DNA from: Actinoplanes sp. L3-i22
Lineage (GTDB): Bacteria; Actinomycetota; Actinomycetes; Mycobacteriales; Micromonosporaceae
DNA length: 64,000 bases
NCBI RefSeq assembly: GCF_019704555.1
Contig: NZ_AP024745.1
Span: 11,087,501 to 11,151,500 of the forward strand
Reading direction: 5' to 3'
The translations under genes were made by a program, and so were the position numbers. Numbering within the stretch: position 1 is the stretch's first letter; every line of letters begins with the position of its first letter. This document shows positions 1 to 8,001 of the stretch, piece after piece. Under the pieces are notes generated by a model. The model was not told the DNA's origin. It worked only from the letters and a program-made list of their open reading frames with translations, and made no database searches.

Positions 1-116
1 CCGGCCCCGCTGCTCGCCGCCCACGCGTGCACCGGGATCACCAGGGACAGCACCGCGCCGGTCAGCGCCGCGGTCAGCCGCGACCACCACTTCACCATGT
101 CAGCCATGTGCCCCAT
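1..116 (-). CDS. Truncated exported protein, N-terminal signal peptide only
   Basis: Only the first codons of a leftward gene are inside the window. From the ATG at 116 the peptide reads MGHMADMVKWWSRL, then a hydrophobic stretch (TAALTGAVLSLVIPVHA) ending in WAAS, which looks like a Sec signal peptide with an A-x-A-like cleavage region. In-frame ATGs at 107 and 98 are alternative starts and none has a convincing ribosome binding site. The function cannot be judged because the mature protein lies outside the window. It is divergent from malQ. Confidence 0.55.
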   Translation of the reverse strand, partial: MGHMADMVKWWSRLTAALTGAVLSLVIPVHAWAASSGA

Positions 117-201
117 GCTGACCGATGTAAGCAACGGCCGCGACACCGAGTAACCACCGATGATCACGGGTAAGTGGCCGTCACCGAACGGAAGGGGCAG
201 C

Positions 202-2127
202 ATGGACGCGAAGCTCGAGGCGCTCGCCGCGGCATACGGGGTGGCCACCCGGTACGAGAACTTCCAGCGCCGCGACACCGAGGTCGCCCCCGAGTCGGTG
301 ATCGGCGTGCTCGGCCTGCTCGGCGTCGACGCCGCCACCCCGGCCGCGGTCGAGGCCGCGCTCGCCGGGGTCAAGACGTCCGACGATCTGCCGGGGACGA
401 TCGTGCTGCGCGAGGGCCAGCGCCGGGAGTTACCCGCGTCGGCCGAGCTGATCTTGGAGGACGGGACCGTCCGGACCGTCAGCGTGCTGGCGGACCTGCC
501 GCTCGGCTGGCACCGGCTCGGGCGGACCACGGTCGTGGTGGTCCCGGTGGAGCTGCCCCAGCCGCCGGCCACCTGGGGCTGGATGCTGCAGCTCTACGCG
601 CTGCACTCGGCCGAGTCGTGGGGCATGGGCGACCTCGGGGACCTGCGGTCCTTCGTGGAGCAGTGCGGGGACGCCGGGCTGGTGCTGCTCAACCCGCTGC
701 ACGCGATCACGCCGGTGCCGCCGGTGCCGGCCTCGCCGTACTCGCCGTCCAGCCGGCGCTTCGCGAACCCGATGTACCTGCGGATCTCCGACACGGCCGA
801 GTATCGGGGCGCGGACCAGGCCGTACAAAATCGGATCGATGCTCTTAAGCCGAAGGCCGAGAAGCTGATCGACTACACCGCCGTGTGGGAGGCCAAGCTC
901 GCCGCGCTGGAGCTGCTCTGGCCCCTCGCCGAGCCGGTCGACCTGGCCGACGATCCGGGGCTGACCGACTTCGCGCGGTTCTGCGCGCTCGCCGAGCGGC
1001 ACGGCCCGAACTGGCAGGCGTGGCCCGAGGAACTGCGCCGGCCGGACGCCCCGGCCGTGCTCGCCTACCGCAGCGACCGGATCGCCTTTCACGCCTGGGT
1101 CCAGCGACTCGTCGAGCAGCAGCTGAACCTGGCCCGCGAGGCGGCCGCCGGGATGCCGGTCGGCATCGTGCACGACCTGGCCGTCGGCATCGACCCGACC
1201 GGCGCGGACGGCTGGCTGCTGCAGGACTCGCTCGCCCCGGGCGTGCGGGCGGGCGCCCCGCCGGACGCCTTCAACCAGCTCGGCCAGGACTGGGGGCTCG
1301 CCGCGTGGCGGCCCGACACGCTGATCGAAACCGGCTACGCCGCCTACCGCGACATGCTGCGACGGATCTTCCGGCACGCCGGCGGGCTCCGGGTGGACCA
1401 CGTGGCCGGGCTGTGGCGGCTCTGGTGGGTGCCGCCGGGCATGGGGCCGGCCGAGGGCACCTACGTGCACTACGACCCGGAGGCCATGCTCGGCATCCTG
1501 GCCCTGGAGGCGCAACGCGCCGGCGCCGTGGTGATCGGCGAGGACCTGGGGACCGTCCTGCCCGAGATGACCGACACCCTGGAACGGATGAACATGCTCG
1601 GCTCGTCCGTGCTGTGGTTCACCCGGGACTGGGACACCGGCGAGTTCCGGCCCTCGGCCGACTACCGCCGCAACGCGCTGGCCAGCATCTCCACCCACGA
1701 TCTGCCGACCGCCGCCGGGTTCCTGGCCGGGGCGCAGGTCGAGGTCCGGGCGCGGCTGGGCCAGTTGGCCGGCACCGCCGAGCAGGAGTGGGCCACCTGG
1801 CGCGCGGACAAGGCGGCGCTGCTGGACCGGCTCCGGGCCGAGGGCCTGCTCGACTCGGAGCGCCCCGAGGACGTGGTGCTCGCGATGCACGAGTTCCTCG
1901 CCCGCACCCCGTGCCGGCTGGTCACCGCGTCCCTCTACGACGTGCTGCTGGACGAGCGCCAGCCGAACCTGCCCGGAACCTTCGACGAGTACCCGAACTG
2001 GCGAATTCCGCTGCGCCCCGCGCTCCCGGAGGTGTACACCGACCCACTGTTCCGCAAGGTTGCGGAAATTCTGGGTAAGCGGAACACCGGAACAACTGAG
2101 GCAGAAGTGAAGGGAACCGAGCGATGA
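202..2127 (+). CDS. malQ: 4-alpha-glucanotransferase (amylomaltase, GH77)
   Basis: This enzyme transfers alpha-1,4-glucan segments between maltodextrins and releases glucose; it acts in cytoplasmic maltodextrin and glycogen metabolism. GH77 landmarks are present: the substrate-loop motif SPYSPSSRRFANPMYL, the nucleophile Asp in GGLRVDHVAGLWRLWW, the acid/base Glu in VIGEDLGTV and the third acidic residue in STHDLPT. The N-terminal roughly 130 residues form the extra domain typical of actinobacterial MalQ. The 641-residue length fits. I chose the ATG at 202 because GAAGGGG lies just upstream (191-197); an in-frame ATG at 160 has no such site. Its stop overlaps the start of the next small gene (ATGA), suggesting coupled translation. 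Confidence 0.95.
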   Translation: MDAKLEALAAAYGVATRYENFQRRDTEVAPESVIGVLGLLGVDAATPAAVEAALAGVKTSDDLPGTIVLREGQRRELPASAELILEDGTVRTVSVLADLPLGWHRLGRTTVVVVPVELPQPPATWGWMLQLYALHSAESWGMGDLGDLRSFVEQCGDAGLVLLNPLHAITPVPPVPASPYSPSSRRFANPMYLRISDTAEYRGADQAVQNRIDALKPKAEKLIDYTAVWEAKLAALELLWPLAEPVDLADDPGLTDFARFCALAERHGPNWQAWPEELRRPDAPAVLAYRSDRIAFHAWVQRLVEQQLNLAREAAAGMPVGIVHDLAVGIDPTGADGWLLQDSLAPGVRAGAPPDAFNQLGQDWGLAAWRPDTLIETGYAAYRDMLRRIFRHAGGLRVDHVAGLWRLWWVPPGMGPAEGTYVHYDPEAMLGILALEAQRAGAVVIGEDLGTVLPEMTDTLERMNMLGSSVLWFTRDWDTGEFRPSADYRRNALASISTHDLPTAAGFLAGAQVEVRARLGQLAGTAEQEWATWRADKAALLDRLRAEGLLDSERPEDVVLAMHEFLARTPCRLVTASLYDVLLDERQPNLPGTFDEYPNWRIPLRPALPEVYTDPLFRKVAEILGKRNTGTTEAEVKGTER

Positions 2128-2303
2128 GCTTCCTCGACAAGGCCAAGGACTTCGCCGACAAGCACGACGAGCAGATCGACCAGGGGCTGGAGAAGGCCGG
2201 CGACCAGATCGACCAGCGGACCGGCAACAAGTACTCCGAGCAGGTGGACCGGGGCGTCGACGAGGCCCAGAAGCGCACCGGCGCCGGCGACACCCAACCC
2301 TGA
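2124..2303 (+). CDS. Small Rv0909/MT0933-type antitoxin-like protein
   Basis: This 59-residue, highly charged protein begins MSFLDKAKDFADKHDEQID and contains spaced Asp-Gln repeats (EQIDQ, DQIDQ, EQVDRGVDEAQKRTG). The pattern matches the small actinobacterial family known as MT0933/Rv0909-like antitoxins (Pfam MT0933_antitox). No toxin gene of the usual partner type is next to it, so a toxin-antitoxin role is only a family label here; a general amphipathic helical protein is as likely. The ATG overlaps the malQ stop by four bases, so the two are probably one transcript, which ends at the strong terminator immediately downstream. Confidence 0.8.
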   Translation: MSFLDKAKDFADKHDEQIDQGLEKAGDQIDQRTGNKYSEQVDRGVDEAQKRTGAGDTQP

Positions 2304-2310
2304 TCATGAT

Positions 2311-2375
2311 CCCGCGCTCGGCTGATCGCTTCCGGTCAGCCGAGCGCGGGCCCATCAAGATCAAATTCTTTTTTG
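2311..2375 (+). terminator. Rho-independent terminator after malQ operon
   Basis: A perfect 15-bp inverted repeat (2311-2325 with 2336-2350, ten-base loop) is followed by TTCTTTTTTG at 2366-2375. It sits eight bases after the stop of the small antitoxin-like gene. Confidence 0.85.
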
Positions 2376-2423
2376 CCTACGCTGCGGCCAATAACTGATC
2401 GTCGCTCCCGCGGGGACCCTTCC

Positions 2424-2463
2424 GGGCCTCGCAGGGCGCGGGGCGCCCAAGAACGCGAGGCCC
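2424..2463 (-). terminator. Hairpin downstream of the 2545-2919 gene
   Basis: GGGCCTCGC at 2424-2432 pairs with GCGAGGCCC at 2455-2463, with further internal GC pairing between the arms. It lies about 80 bases past the stop of the leftward gene. There is no T-run, so it may be a weak or factor-assisted terminator. Confidence 0.4.
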
Positions 2464-2544
2464 TCCAGGGCGACGTCCGCGGGTGGTTGCGGTTTCAAAG
2501 GACCCACGCCCCGGCCGCGTGGGCCGCGGGCTCGGTGGTGGCGG

Positions 2545-2919
2545 TCAGAGGCTGAGCGGGACGGGGCCGGGGTCGTCGTCGACGGCGTAGAGCATCGGGT
2601 GCAGCGGAAGATACGTGTCCGGCTGGCGGCAACTGGCCGGAGGCAGCAGCGACGACCGGTGGTCCGGGTGCTCGTGGCAGTGCCGGGTCGCCCGGGAGAT
2701 CGCGTCCGGGTGGTGCCGGCCCCCGCCGTATTCGCCGCAGCTCTCGCAGTCCCACCGCCAGAACGGCAGGCCCTCGTCCGAGGTGTGCCGGCGGATCCGG
2801 AGCGGCGGCCCGGCCCGGTGGCGGGCCGCGCGCAGGATCGCCGGCATCTCCCGGGCGGGCGGCGGGCCGGACGGGCGCCGCTGACCCCCGATGAGCTCGG
2901 CCAACAGGTTGCTGGTCAC
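2545..2919 (-). CDS. Unknown protein with Cys/His cluster
   Basis: I do not recognise this 124-residue protein. Its middle contains a probable metal-binding cluster, WDCESCGEYGGGRHHPDAISRATRHCHEHPDH, in which C-x2-C is followed about 20 residues later by H-C-H-x-H. The C-terminus is proline-rich. I chose the GTG at 2919 because GGAGG lies at 2925-2929 with five bases of spacing; the upstream in-frame GTG at 2925 overlaps that site. The downstream neighbour on the same strand side is a GC-rich hairpin, and upstream lies the end of the DUF1501 gene, so it is probably a monocistronic unit. Confidence 0.65.
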   Translation of the reverse strand: MTSNLLAELIGGQRRPSGPPPAREMPAILRAARHRAGPPLRIRRHTSDEGLPFWRWDCESCGEYGGGRHHPDAISRATRHCHEHPDHRSSLLPPASCRQPDTYLPLHPMLYAVDDDPGPVPLSL

Positions 2920-2985
2920 CGTCACCTCCGTACGTCGAAATGTCGGTGACAGTGTGAAACAGCAACCTCGCGCCGAAAGGCGAAT

Positions 2986-4266
2986 TCAGCGTGCGGTCAC
3001 CAATCCGAGCGAGGATGCGGTCACGCCCGGGAAGACCGGGGCCAGGCTGCCCACGCCGCACCGGGCGCGGAGGATCTCGCCGATCACCGCGCGATAGTCG
3101 GTGGTCACCGCGAGATCGCCGTCACGCAGCCGGTCCGCGGCCAGGCCCGGCCAGGTGCCGTAGACCTGGCCGCCGCGGACCCCGCCACCGAGCACGAACA
3201 TGGCGTTGCCGTACCCGTGGTCCAGTCCGCCGGACCCGTTCTGCCCGACCCGGCGGCCGAACTCGCTGATCGTGACCAGGGTGACCCGGCGCAGCCCGTC
3301 CGGGCCGAGGTCGGCGGCGAACGCGGCGATCGCGCCGGCCAGCTGGGCGAGCTGGTCGTGCATGCGGCGGCCGGGCTGGGCGGCGCCCAGGTTCTCGTGC
3401 ATGTCCCAGTCGCCGGAGTCGACGGTCGCGGTCATCAGCCCGGCGCCCGCCTTGATCATCCGGGCCACGTCCCGCAGCGCGGCGCCGAGGTCGGTCGACG
3501 GGTACGCCGCGCCGTTCGCCGGGGTATAGCCGACCGCGCGCAGCTCCCTGCCCCGGTCGAGCGCGCCGGTGAGCTGCCCCGCGGTCCGCGCCAGCGCGGC
3601 CGGCGCGCCCTGGTAGAGCGCCGCCATCGCGGCCGACAGCGGCTTGGCCGCGTCGTCGCCGGTCAGCGCGAGCCCGTCGACCGAGCCGAGGCCGAGGTAC
3701 GGCGCCGGCCCGTCGAGCACCCGCGCCGGTCGCGCGGTGCCCATCGCGATCGCGTTGAACGGGTCGTCGGCGCCGAGCGAGCCGAGCATCCGGTTCAGCC
3801 AGCCGGTGCGCAGCGAGGTGCCCGGCGCGGCCCGTTCCAGCTCCTCCATCGCGGAGAAGTGCGACCGGTTCGGGGCCGGCTGCCCGACCGCCTGAACCGC
3901 GGCCAGCTTGCCGGACGTCCAGTAGGGCAGCAGCGGCGCCAGCGCCGGGTGCAGCCCGAAGTACGTCCCGCCGCCGATCAGCTGCGACTTCGGCACCGCG
4001 ATCGACGGCCGGGCGGCGTAGTACGCCGGGTCGCCGGCCGGGACGACCGCGGACAGCCCGTCGAACCCGCCGCGCAGCGAGAGCAGCACCAGCACGTCGC
4101 CGGCGTACGCCGGGTCGGCCGCGAACGCCAGCTGGGTGTCGAGTTGCGAGCCGGCCAGCCCGGCGAACGCCCCGGCCGCCCCGGCGGCGAGCAGCCGGCG
4201 CCGGGACAGACGGGCCCGGCGGTCCTCGTCACAACCACAGTTCACAGTTCCCACCTCAGCGGTCAT
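2986..4266 (-). CDS. DUF1501 family twin-arginine exported protein
   Basis: This 426-residue protein has a twin-arginine type leader (LSRRRLLAAGAAGAFAGLAG) near residues 18-40, followed by the DUF1501 pattern: VLVLLSLRGGFDGLSAVVP, the NRSHFSAMEELERA segment, the WDMHENLG segment and a C-terminal VTISEFGRRVGQNGSGGLDHGYGN block. DUF1501 proteins belong to the alkaline-phosphatase-like superfamily, and the conserved His and Asp residues suggest metal binding, but the substrate is unknown. The ATG at 4266 overlaps the stop of the DUF1800 gene (ATGA), so the two are translated together, as in many bacteria where these families are paired. Confidence 0.88.
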   Translation of the reverse strand: MTAEVGTVNCGCDEDRRARLSRRRLLAAGAAGAFAGLAGSQLDTQLAFAADPAYAGDVLVLLSLRGGFDGLSAVVPAGDPAYYAARPSIAVPKSQLIGGGTYFGLHPALAPLLPYWTSGKLAAVQAVGQPAPNRSHFSAMEELERAAPGTSLRTGWLNRMLGSLGADDPFNAIAMGTARPARVLDGPAPYLGLGSVDGLALTGDDAAKPLSAAMAALYQGAPAALARTAGQLTGALDRGRELRAVGYTPANGAAYPSTDLGAALRDVARMIKAGAGLMTATVDSGDWDMHENLGAAQPGRRMHDQLAQLAGAIAAFAADLGPDGLRRVTLVTISEFGRRVGQNGSGGLDHGYGNAMFVLGGGVRGGQVYGTWPGLAADRLRDGDLAVTTDYRAVIGEILRARCGVGSLAPVFPGVTASSLGLVTAR

Positions 4267-5858
4267 CGCAGCGCGAAGTTCGGAGAGTTCAGCAGCATGG
4301 TCAGCAGGTACGGATACATCCAGCCAACCGCGGGATCGTTGGACTTCAGTTGCGACGCCGGTGTCTTGCCGTAGAAAGCCGCCACCGCCGCGGTCTGCGA
4401 CGTGCCGAGGGCGACGCCGAGCAGCCGTTTCGCGGTCGCGTCGATCAGCGCGCCGTAGGTGGCCGGCCGCGCCCCGATCAGCCCGGTCAGCAGGTCGGCC
4501 GGTTTGACCAGGTCGGCGGGCCAGTACCCGGCGGCGATGGTGAGGTGGAAGTTCCACCGCACGAGCAGGCCGGAGGGCGACGCCCACGCGGCGGCGACGT
4601 CCGGGTAGCCGTTCGGCGGCCCCCAGCCCAGCGGCGCCTGGCCGGCGTTGCGGGCCATCCAGTACAGGCTCTCGTACGTCTTGGTCCCGCTCGGCGGGGG
4701 ACCGTAGCCGAGGATCCGCACGGTGGCCGCCAGGTCCTCCAGCGGCGTCCGGGTCTTCGCGCCGACCGAGCTCGCGAACTCCTCCGAGCCGAACAGCGCC
4801 CGCAGCACCGGCACGATCGCCGACCGGTTGTCCAGATAGACCTTGACCAGCTTGGTGACCAGACTCGGCGGCGGCACGTCGGCGACGAACCGGACGCACA
4901 GCTTGGTCGCGATCCGCCGGGCGGTCGACGGATGGATCGCCAGGTGGTCGAGGAGCGCCAGGGCGGCCGCCTCGCCGCCGGTCGTGGTCGCGTTGGCGTG
5001 CGCGAAGGTGAGGATCTTCACGGCCCCGGTCACGTGGTTCGCCGCGTCGTACCGGTACTGCCCGGTCGCGTTGTCCACGGTGAGCCCGCTGAGCAGCTTC
5101 GCGGCGTCCTTCACGTCGGTCTCGGCGTACTCCAGCCCGACGGTGTGCAGCTCCAGCAGCTCCCGGCCGTAGTTCTCGTTCGGCGCCTGCCGGGTGGAGA
5201 ACCGGTTGTCCAGGTAGGTCAGCATCGCCGGGTGCCGGGCCGAGGCCTTGAGCAGGTCGGCGAAGGTGCCCAGGGCGTACTTGCGGATCACGTTCCGGTC
5301 GTAGTCGGCGCGGCTGTCCCAGACATCGCCGGACGGGCAGGTCACGTTGAGGTGGTTGGCCCAGAAGTCGGCCATCACCTCGAACAGCTGGCGCTCGCTC
5401 CAGATCGCCCGGATCGGGGCGGCGAACGAGACCTGCCACATCGGGGTCCAGTCGAACTGCTTGAGCTGCCCGGCGGCGACCTTGGCGCGGATCTCGGCGA
5501 TGCTCAGCCCGCACAGCGGGAGCCGGGCGACCAGCTGGTCGGCGACCGGGTCGTCGATGCCGGCCGGCTTGAGCTGCCGCTCCAGCCAGGCGGTCGCGCC
5601 CAGCTTGCGGATCTCGGCGATCGACGACGGGCTCGGCCCGAACGTGGCCCGGCGCAGCAGGTGCAGCAGCGGGTCGGCGGGCAGCAGCCCGGCCACTCCC
5701 GGGTCGGCCTCGATCACCACGCCCGGCTCGACCGCGGCGTGCATCCCCGGCTCGGCGGCGAGGGCCGGTGCGCCGGTGGTGAGCGCGGCGGCGGCGCCGG
5801 CCGCGACCGCGCCGCCGAGCGCGGTTCGCCGGTTCAGGGTCTGCTCGATAACCGTCAC
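4263..5858 (-). CDS. DUF1800 family twin-arginine exported protein
   Basis: This 531-residue protein carries a leader with NRRTALGGAVAAGAAAALTTGAPALAA at residues 9-35, a probable twin-arginine signal. The mature part shows DUF1800 hallmarks: LLHLLRRATFGPSP at the N-terminus, FWANHLNVTCP, NENYGRELLELHTVG and PLGWGPPNGYPD. The family is widespread, usually beside DUF1501, and its biochemical role is not established. I chose the GTG at 5858, which gives a normal leader; no Shine-Dalgarno sequence is seen, so it may be leaderless. It is the first gene of a two-gene operon and is divergent from the methyltransferase at 5941. Confidence 0.87.
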   Translation of the reverse strand: MTVIEQTLNRRTALGGAVAAGAAAALTTGAPALAAEPGMHAAVEPGVVIEADPGVAGLLPADPLLHLLRRATFGPSPSSIAEIRKLGATAWLERQLKPAGIDDPVADQLVARLPLCGLSIAEIRAKVAAGQLKQFDWTPMWQVSFAAPIRAIWSERQLFEVMADFWANHLNVTCPSGDVWDSRADYDRNVIRKYALGTFADLLKASARHPAMLTYLDNRFSTRQAPNENYGRELLELHTVGLEYAETDVKDAAKLLSGLTVDNATGQYRYDAANHVTGAVKILTFAHANATTTGGEAAALALLDHLAIHPSTARRIATKLCVRFVADVPPPSLVTKLVKVYLDNRSAIVPVLRALFGSEEFASSVGAKTRTPLEDLAATVRILGYGPPPSGTKTYESLYWMARNAGQAPLGWGPPNGYPDVAAAWASPSGLLVRWNFHLTIAAGYWPADLVKPADLLTGLIGARPATYGALIDATAKRLLGVALGTSQTAAVAAFYGKTPASQLKSNDPAVGWMYPYLLTMLLNSPNFALR

Positions 5859-5940
5859 GGGGTGCAGGATCGGGAGTTGCCGCGCCCACTGTCGGCTTCC
5901 CCGCCCGGTGCTCCCGATTCGCTCCCGGGACAATTGCCCG

Positions 5941-6792
5941 ATGGCACAGCGCAGGGCGTCGCGACGGCGTATGGAGACGGTCGCCTCGGGCGTCGCGGAA
6001 CTGGTCCCGGACCCGGACCGGGACACCGCGTTCACGCTGCTGCTGGACGGCGCCCCGCAGTCACACGTGGACCTGGCCGATCCGGAGTACCTGCAGTTCG
6101 AGTACATCCGCCGGATGGCCGCGGCGCTGGACCTGATGGCCGAGCCGGGCCGCCCGCTGCGCGCGCTGCACCTGGGCGGCGGCGCGCTGACCCTGCCGCG
6201 CTACCTGGCCGCGACCCGGCCCGGGTCGGCGCAGCGGGTGGTGGAGATCGACGGGCCGCTGGTCGAGATGGTCCGGCGGGAGCTTCCGCTCCCGGCGCAG
6301 GCCGGCATCCGGGTCCGGGTGGCCGACGCGCGCGAGGCCGTCGAGGGGATGCGCGACGGCGGGTACGACGTGATCGTCCTCGACGTCTTCGCCGGCGCCC
6401 GCACCCCCGCCCACCTGGCCTCCCTGGAGTTCGCCCAGCAGCTGGCCCGGGTCCTGGACCCAGCCGGCCGGCTGATCGCCAACGTCGCCGACGGCCCGCC
6501 GCTCAAGCACGCCCGCGCCCAGGTCGCCACGATCCGCGCGGCCCTGCCGCAGGCCTGCCTGGTCGCCGACGCGGCGGTGCTGCGCGGCCGCCGGTTCGGC
6601 AATCTGGTGGTGCTCGCCGGGCGCACCCCGCTGCCGGTGGCCGAGCTGACCCGGCGCGCCGCGGGCGACTGGTTCCCGGGGCGGGTAGAGACCGACCTCG
6701 ATCGGTTCGCGGCCGGCGCGACGCCGGTCCCGGACGCCACCGCGGTCGCGTCCCCGTCTCCGCCGGAAGGTCTCTTCGGTAACCGAAAGTGA
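5941..6792 (+). CDS. Spermidine synthase-like methyltransferase-fold protein
   Basis: This 283-residue cytoplasmic protein has the SAM-binding Rossmann layout of spermidine-synthase relatives: LHLGGGALTLPRYLA (motif I), VVEIDGPLVEMVRRE (motif II) and GGYDVIVLDVFAGARTPAHLAS (motif III region with Asp). Such fused-membrane-less homologues in actinobacteria are often annotated as spermidine synthase, but the polyamine substrate pocket cannot be verified by eye. The ATG at 5941 is taken; ATG at 5971 is an alternative. It is divergent from the DUF1800 gene across only 82 bases, so the two promoters overlap or abut. Confidence 0.8.
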   Translation: MAQRRASRRRMETVASGVAELVPDPDRDTAFTLLLDGAPQSHVDLADPEYLQFEYIRRMAAALDLMAEPGRPLRALHLGGGALTLPRYLAATRPGSAQRVVEIDGPLVEMVRRELPLPAQAGIRVRVADAREAVEGMRDGGYDVIVLDVFAGARTPAHLASLEFAQQLARVLDPAGRLIANVADGPPLKHARAQVATIRAALPQACLVADAAVLRGRRFGNLVVLAGRTPLPVAELTRRAAGDWFPGRVETDLDRFAAGATPVPDATAVASPSPPEGLFGNRK

Positions 6793-6951
6793 TCGCCTGT
6801 TCGGCCGATGGTGCATCGGTCATCACTGTCCGGTGTCACTTTCCGAACTTACGCTGTGATTCGTGCCGGGTCACTGGCGACACTGGGATCTGAAGGCTGT
6901 AATCGTCTCGGCCGTGTTTTACCGATCGCGGCGTGAACGGGGAAGGCAATC

Positions 6952-8001
6952 ATGTTCCACCAGCACTTCCTGTCCGCACCGGGCACCGACCTCGGACCGC
7001 TCGACAGCGGCGAGCGGTTGCTCTGGCGTGGCCGCTGCGCCGTGGCGGAGTATGCGTTCGACGAGGCGTCCTCGCTACCGCGATGGACCCTCCCCGAGGA
7101 GACCGAGGTCCTGGTCACGGACCGTCGGGTTCGCTATACGTATGCGGACGAGAGCACGCTGAGTAGCGGCGAGCTCTTCTGGCTCTGGCCGCAGCACCTG
7201 CGGGTCCAGCCGGGCAACCGGGACATCGGGCGGACCGCCACGGTGACCCAGATCCAGCTGGTCTGCAACGGGCCGGACGGCAGCTTCCCGGCCCTGGTGT
7301 TCGCCGGCGGCGACCTGGCCACGGTCGGCGACGCCGACAAGCTGGCCAACGTGCTGCGCCAGGCGATCGCCCGGTTCCGGGTGGAGAACCAGACCGAGAT
7401 CGGGGTGGCGCCGGCCCACGCGCGGATGCTGTCGCGCCTGGTGATCGGGCCGGAGTTCAGCAACTACCAGGGCGGCGAGGGGCAGACGGTGACGCTGCTC
7501 GGCTCGGTCCAGGTGCCCGCTCCGGAGCCGGCCGAGCCGGTCTACGCCGAGGCCGTCTACGACGAGCCGGCCTACCAGGAGCCCGCGTACGCGGAGCCGG
7601 CCTACCAGGAGACGTCGTACCAGGAGCACGCGTTCCAGGAGCACCTCTACCAGGAGCCGGTCTACCAGCAGGACCAGCACTACCAGGAGCAGGCCTACGC
7701 CGAGCCGGTCTACGACGCCGTCCCGGTCTCCTCGGTGCCCACCTCCGCGGCGCCGACCTCCGGCTCCCGGGCCCAGGCGGAGCGCCCCGGCCGGGCCGCC
7801 GACGCGGTCCGCGCCGAGCAGGCCGCGCGCGCCGAGCAGGACGCCCGCTACACCGAGCCGGACCTGGCGTCCCGGGCGTCGAGCCTGGCCGCCCGGGTGG
7901 CCAGCCTGCTCTCCACCGACGACGAGGACGCCCGGTTCGAGGGCCAGACCACCAACCTGTCCGCCTACCTCAACCGGGCGGACGACCAGTCACGCCGCTG
8001 A
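6952..8001 (+). CDS. Unknown protein with Tyr/Gln/Glu-Pro repeat region
   Basis: This 349-residue protein has two parts. Residues 1-180 look like a folded domain with alternating beta-strand character (ERLLWRGRCAVAEYAF, TEVLVTDRRVRYTY, VTQIQLVCNGPDG), resembling a PH-like or bacterial-PH module. Residues about 185-255 are a low-complexity tract of the units YAEPAY and YQEPVY, followed by an Ala/Arg/Glu-rich tail with a predicted helix. The ATG at 6952 has AAGG at 6943-6946. I do not recognise a function. It ends twelve bases inside the oppositely oriented TerC gene, so the two 3' ends overlap. Confidence 0.8.
   Translation: MFHQHFLSAPGTDLGPLDSGERLLWRGRCAVAEYAFDEASSLPRWTLPEETEVLVTDRRVRYTYADESTLSSGELFWLWPQHLRVQPGNRDIGRTATVTQIQLVCNGPDGSFPALVFAGGDLATVGDADKLANVLRQAIARFRVENQTEIGVAPAHARMLSRLVIGPEFSNYQGGEGQTVTLLGSVQVPAPEPAEPVYAEAVYDEPAYQEPAYAEPAYQETSYQEHAFQEHLYQEPVYQQDQHYQEQAYAEPVYDAVPVSSVPTSAAPTSGSRAQAERPGRAADAVRAEQAARAEQDARYTEPDLASRASSLAARVASLLSTDDEDARFEGQTTNLSAYLNRADDQSRR

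Noticed and set aside
2124..2303. Complete toxin-antitoxin locus
   Set aside because: Only the antitoxin-like small gene is present; no adjacent toxin gene follows before the terminator.
430..2364. Long open frame on the minus strand opposite malQ (644 codons)
   Set aside because: High GC makes long antisense frames common; the translation is Arg/Pro/Gly/His-rich without motifs, while malQ on the plus strand has all GH77 landmarks.
4350..6782. 810-codon plus-strand frame across the DUF1800 gene
   Set aside because: Composition is Arg/Gly/Val-rich noise opposite two well-recognised genes; no family pattern.
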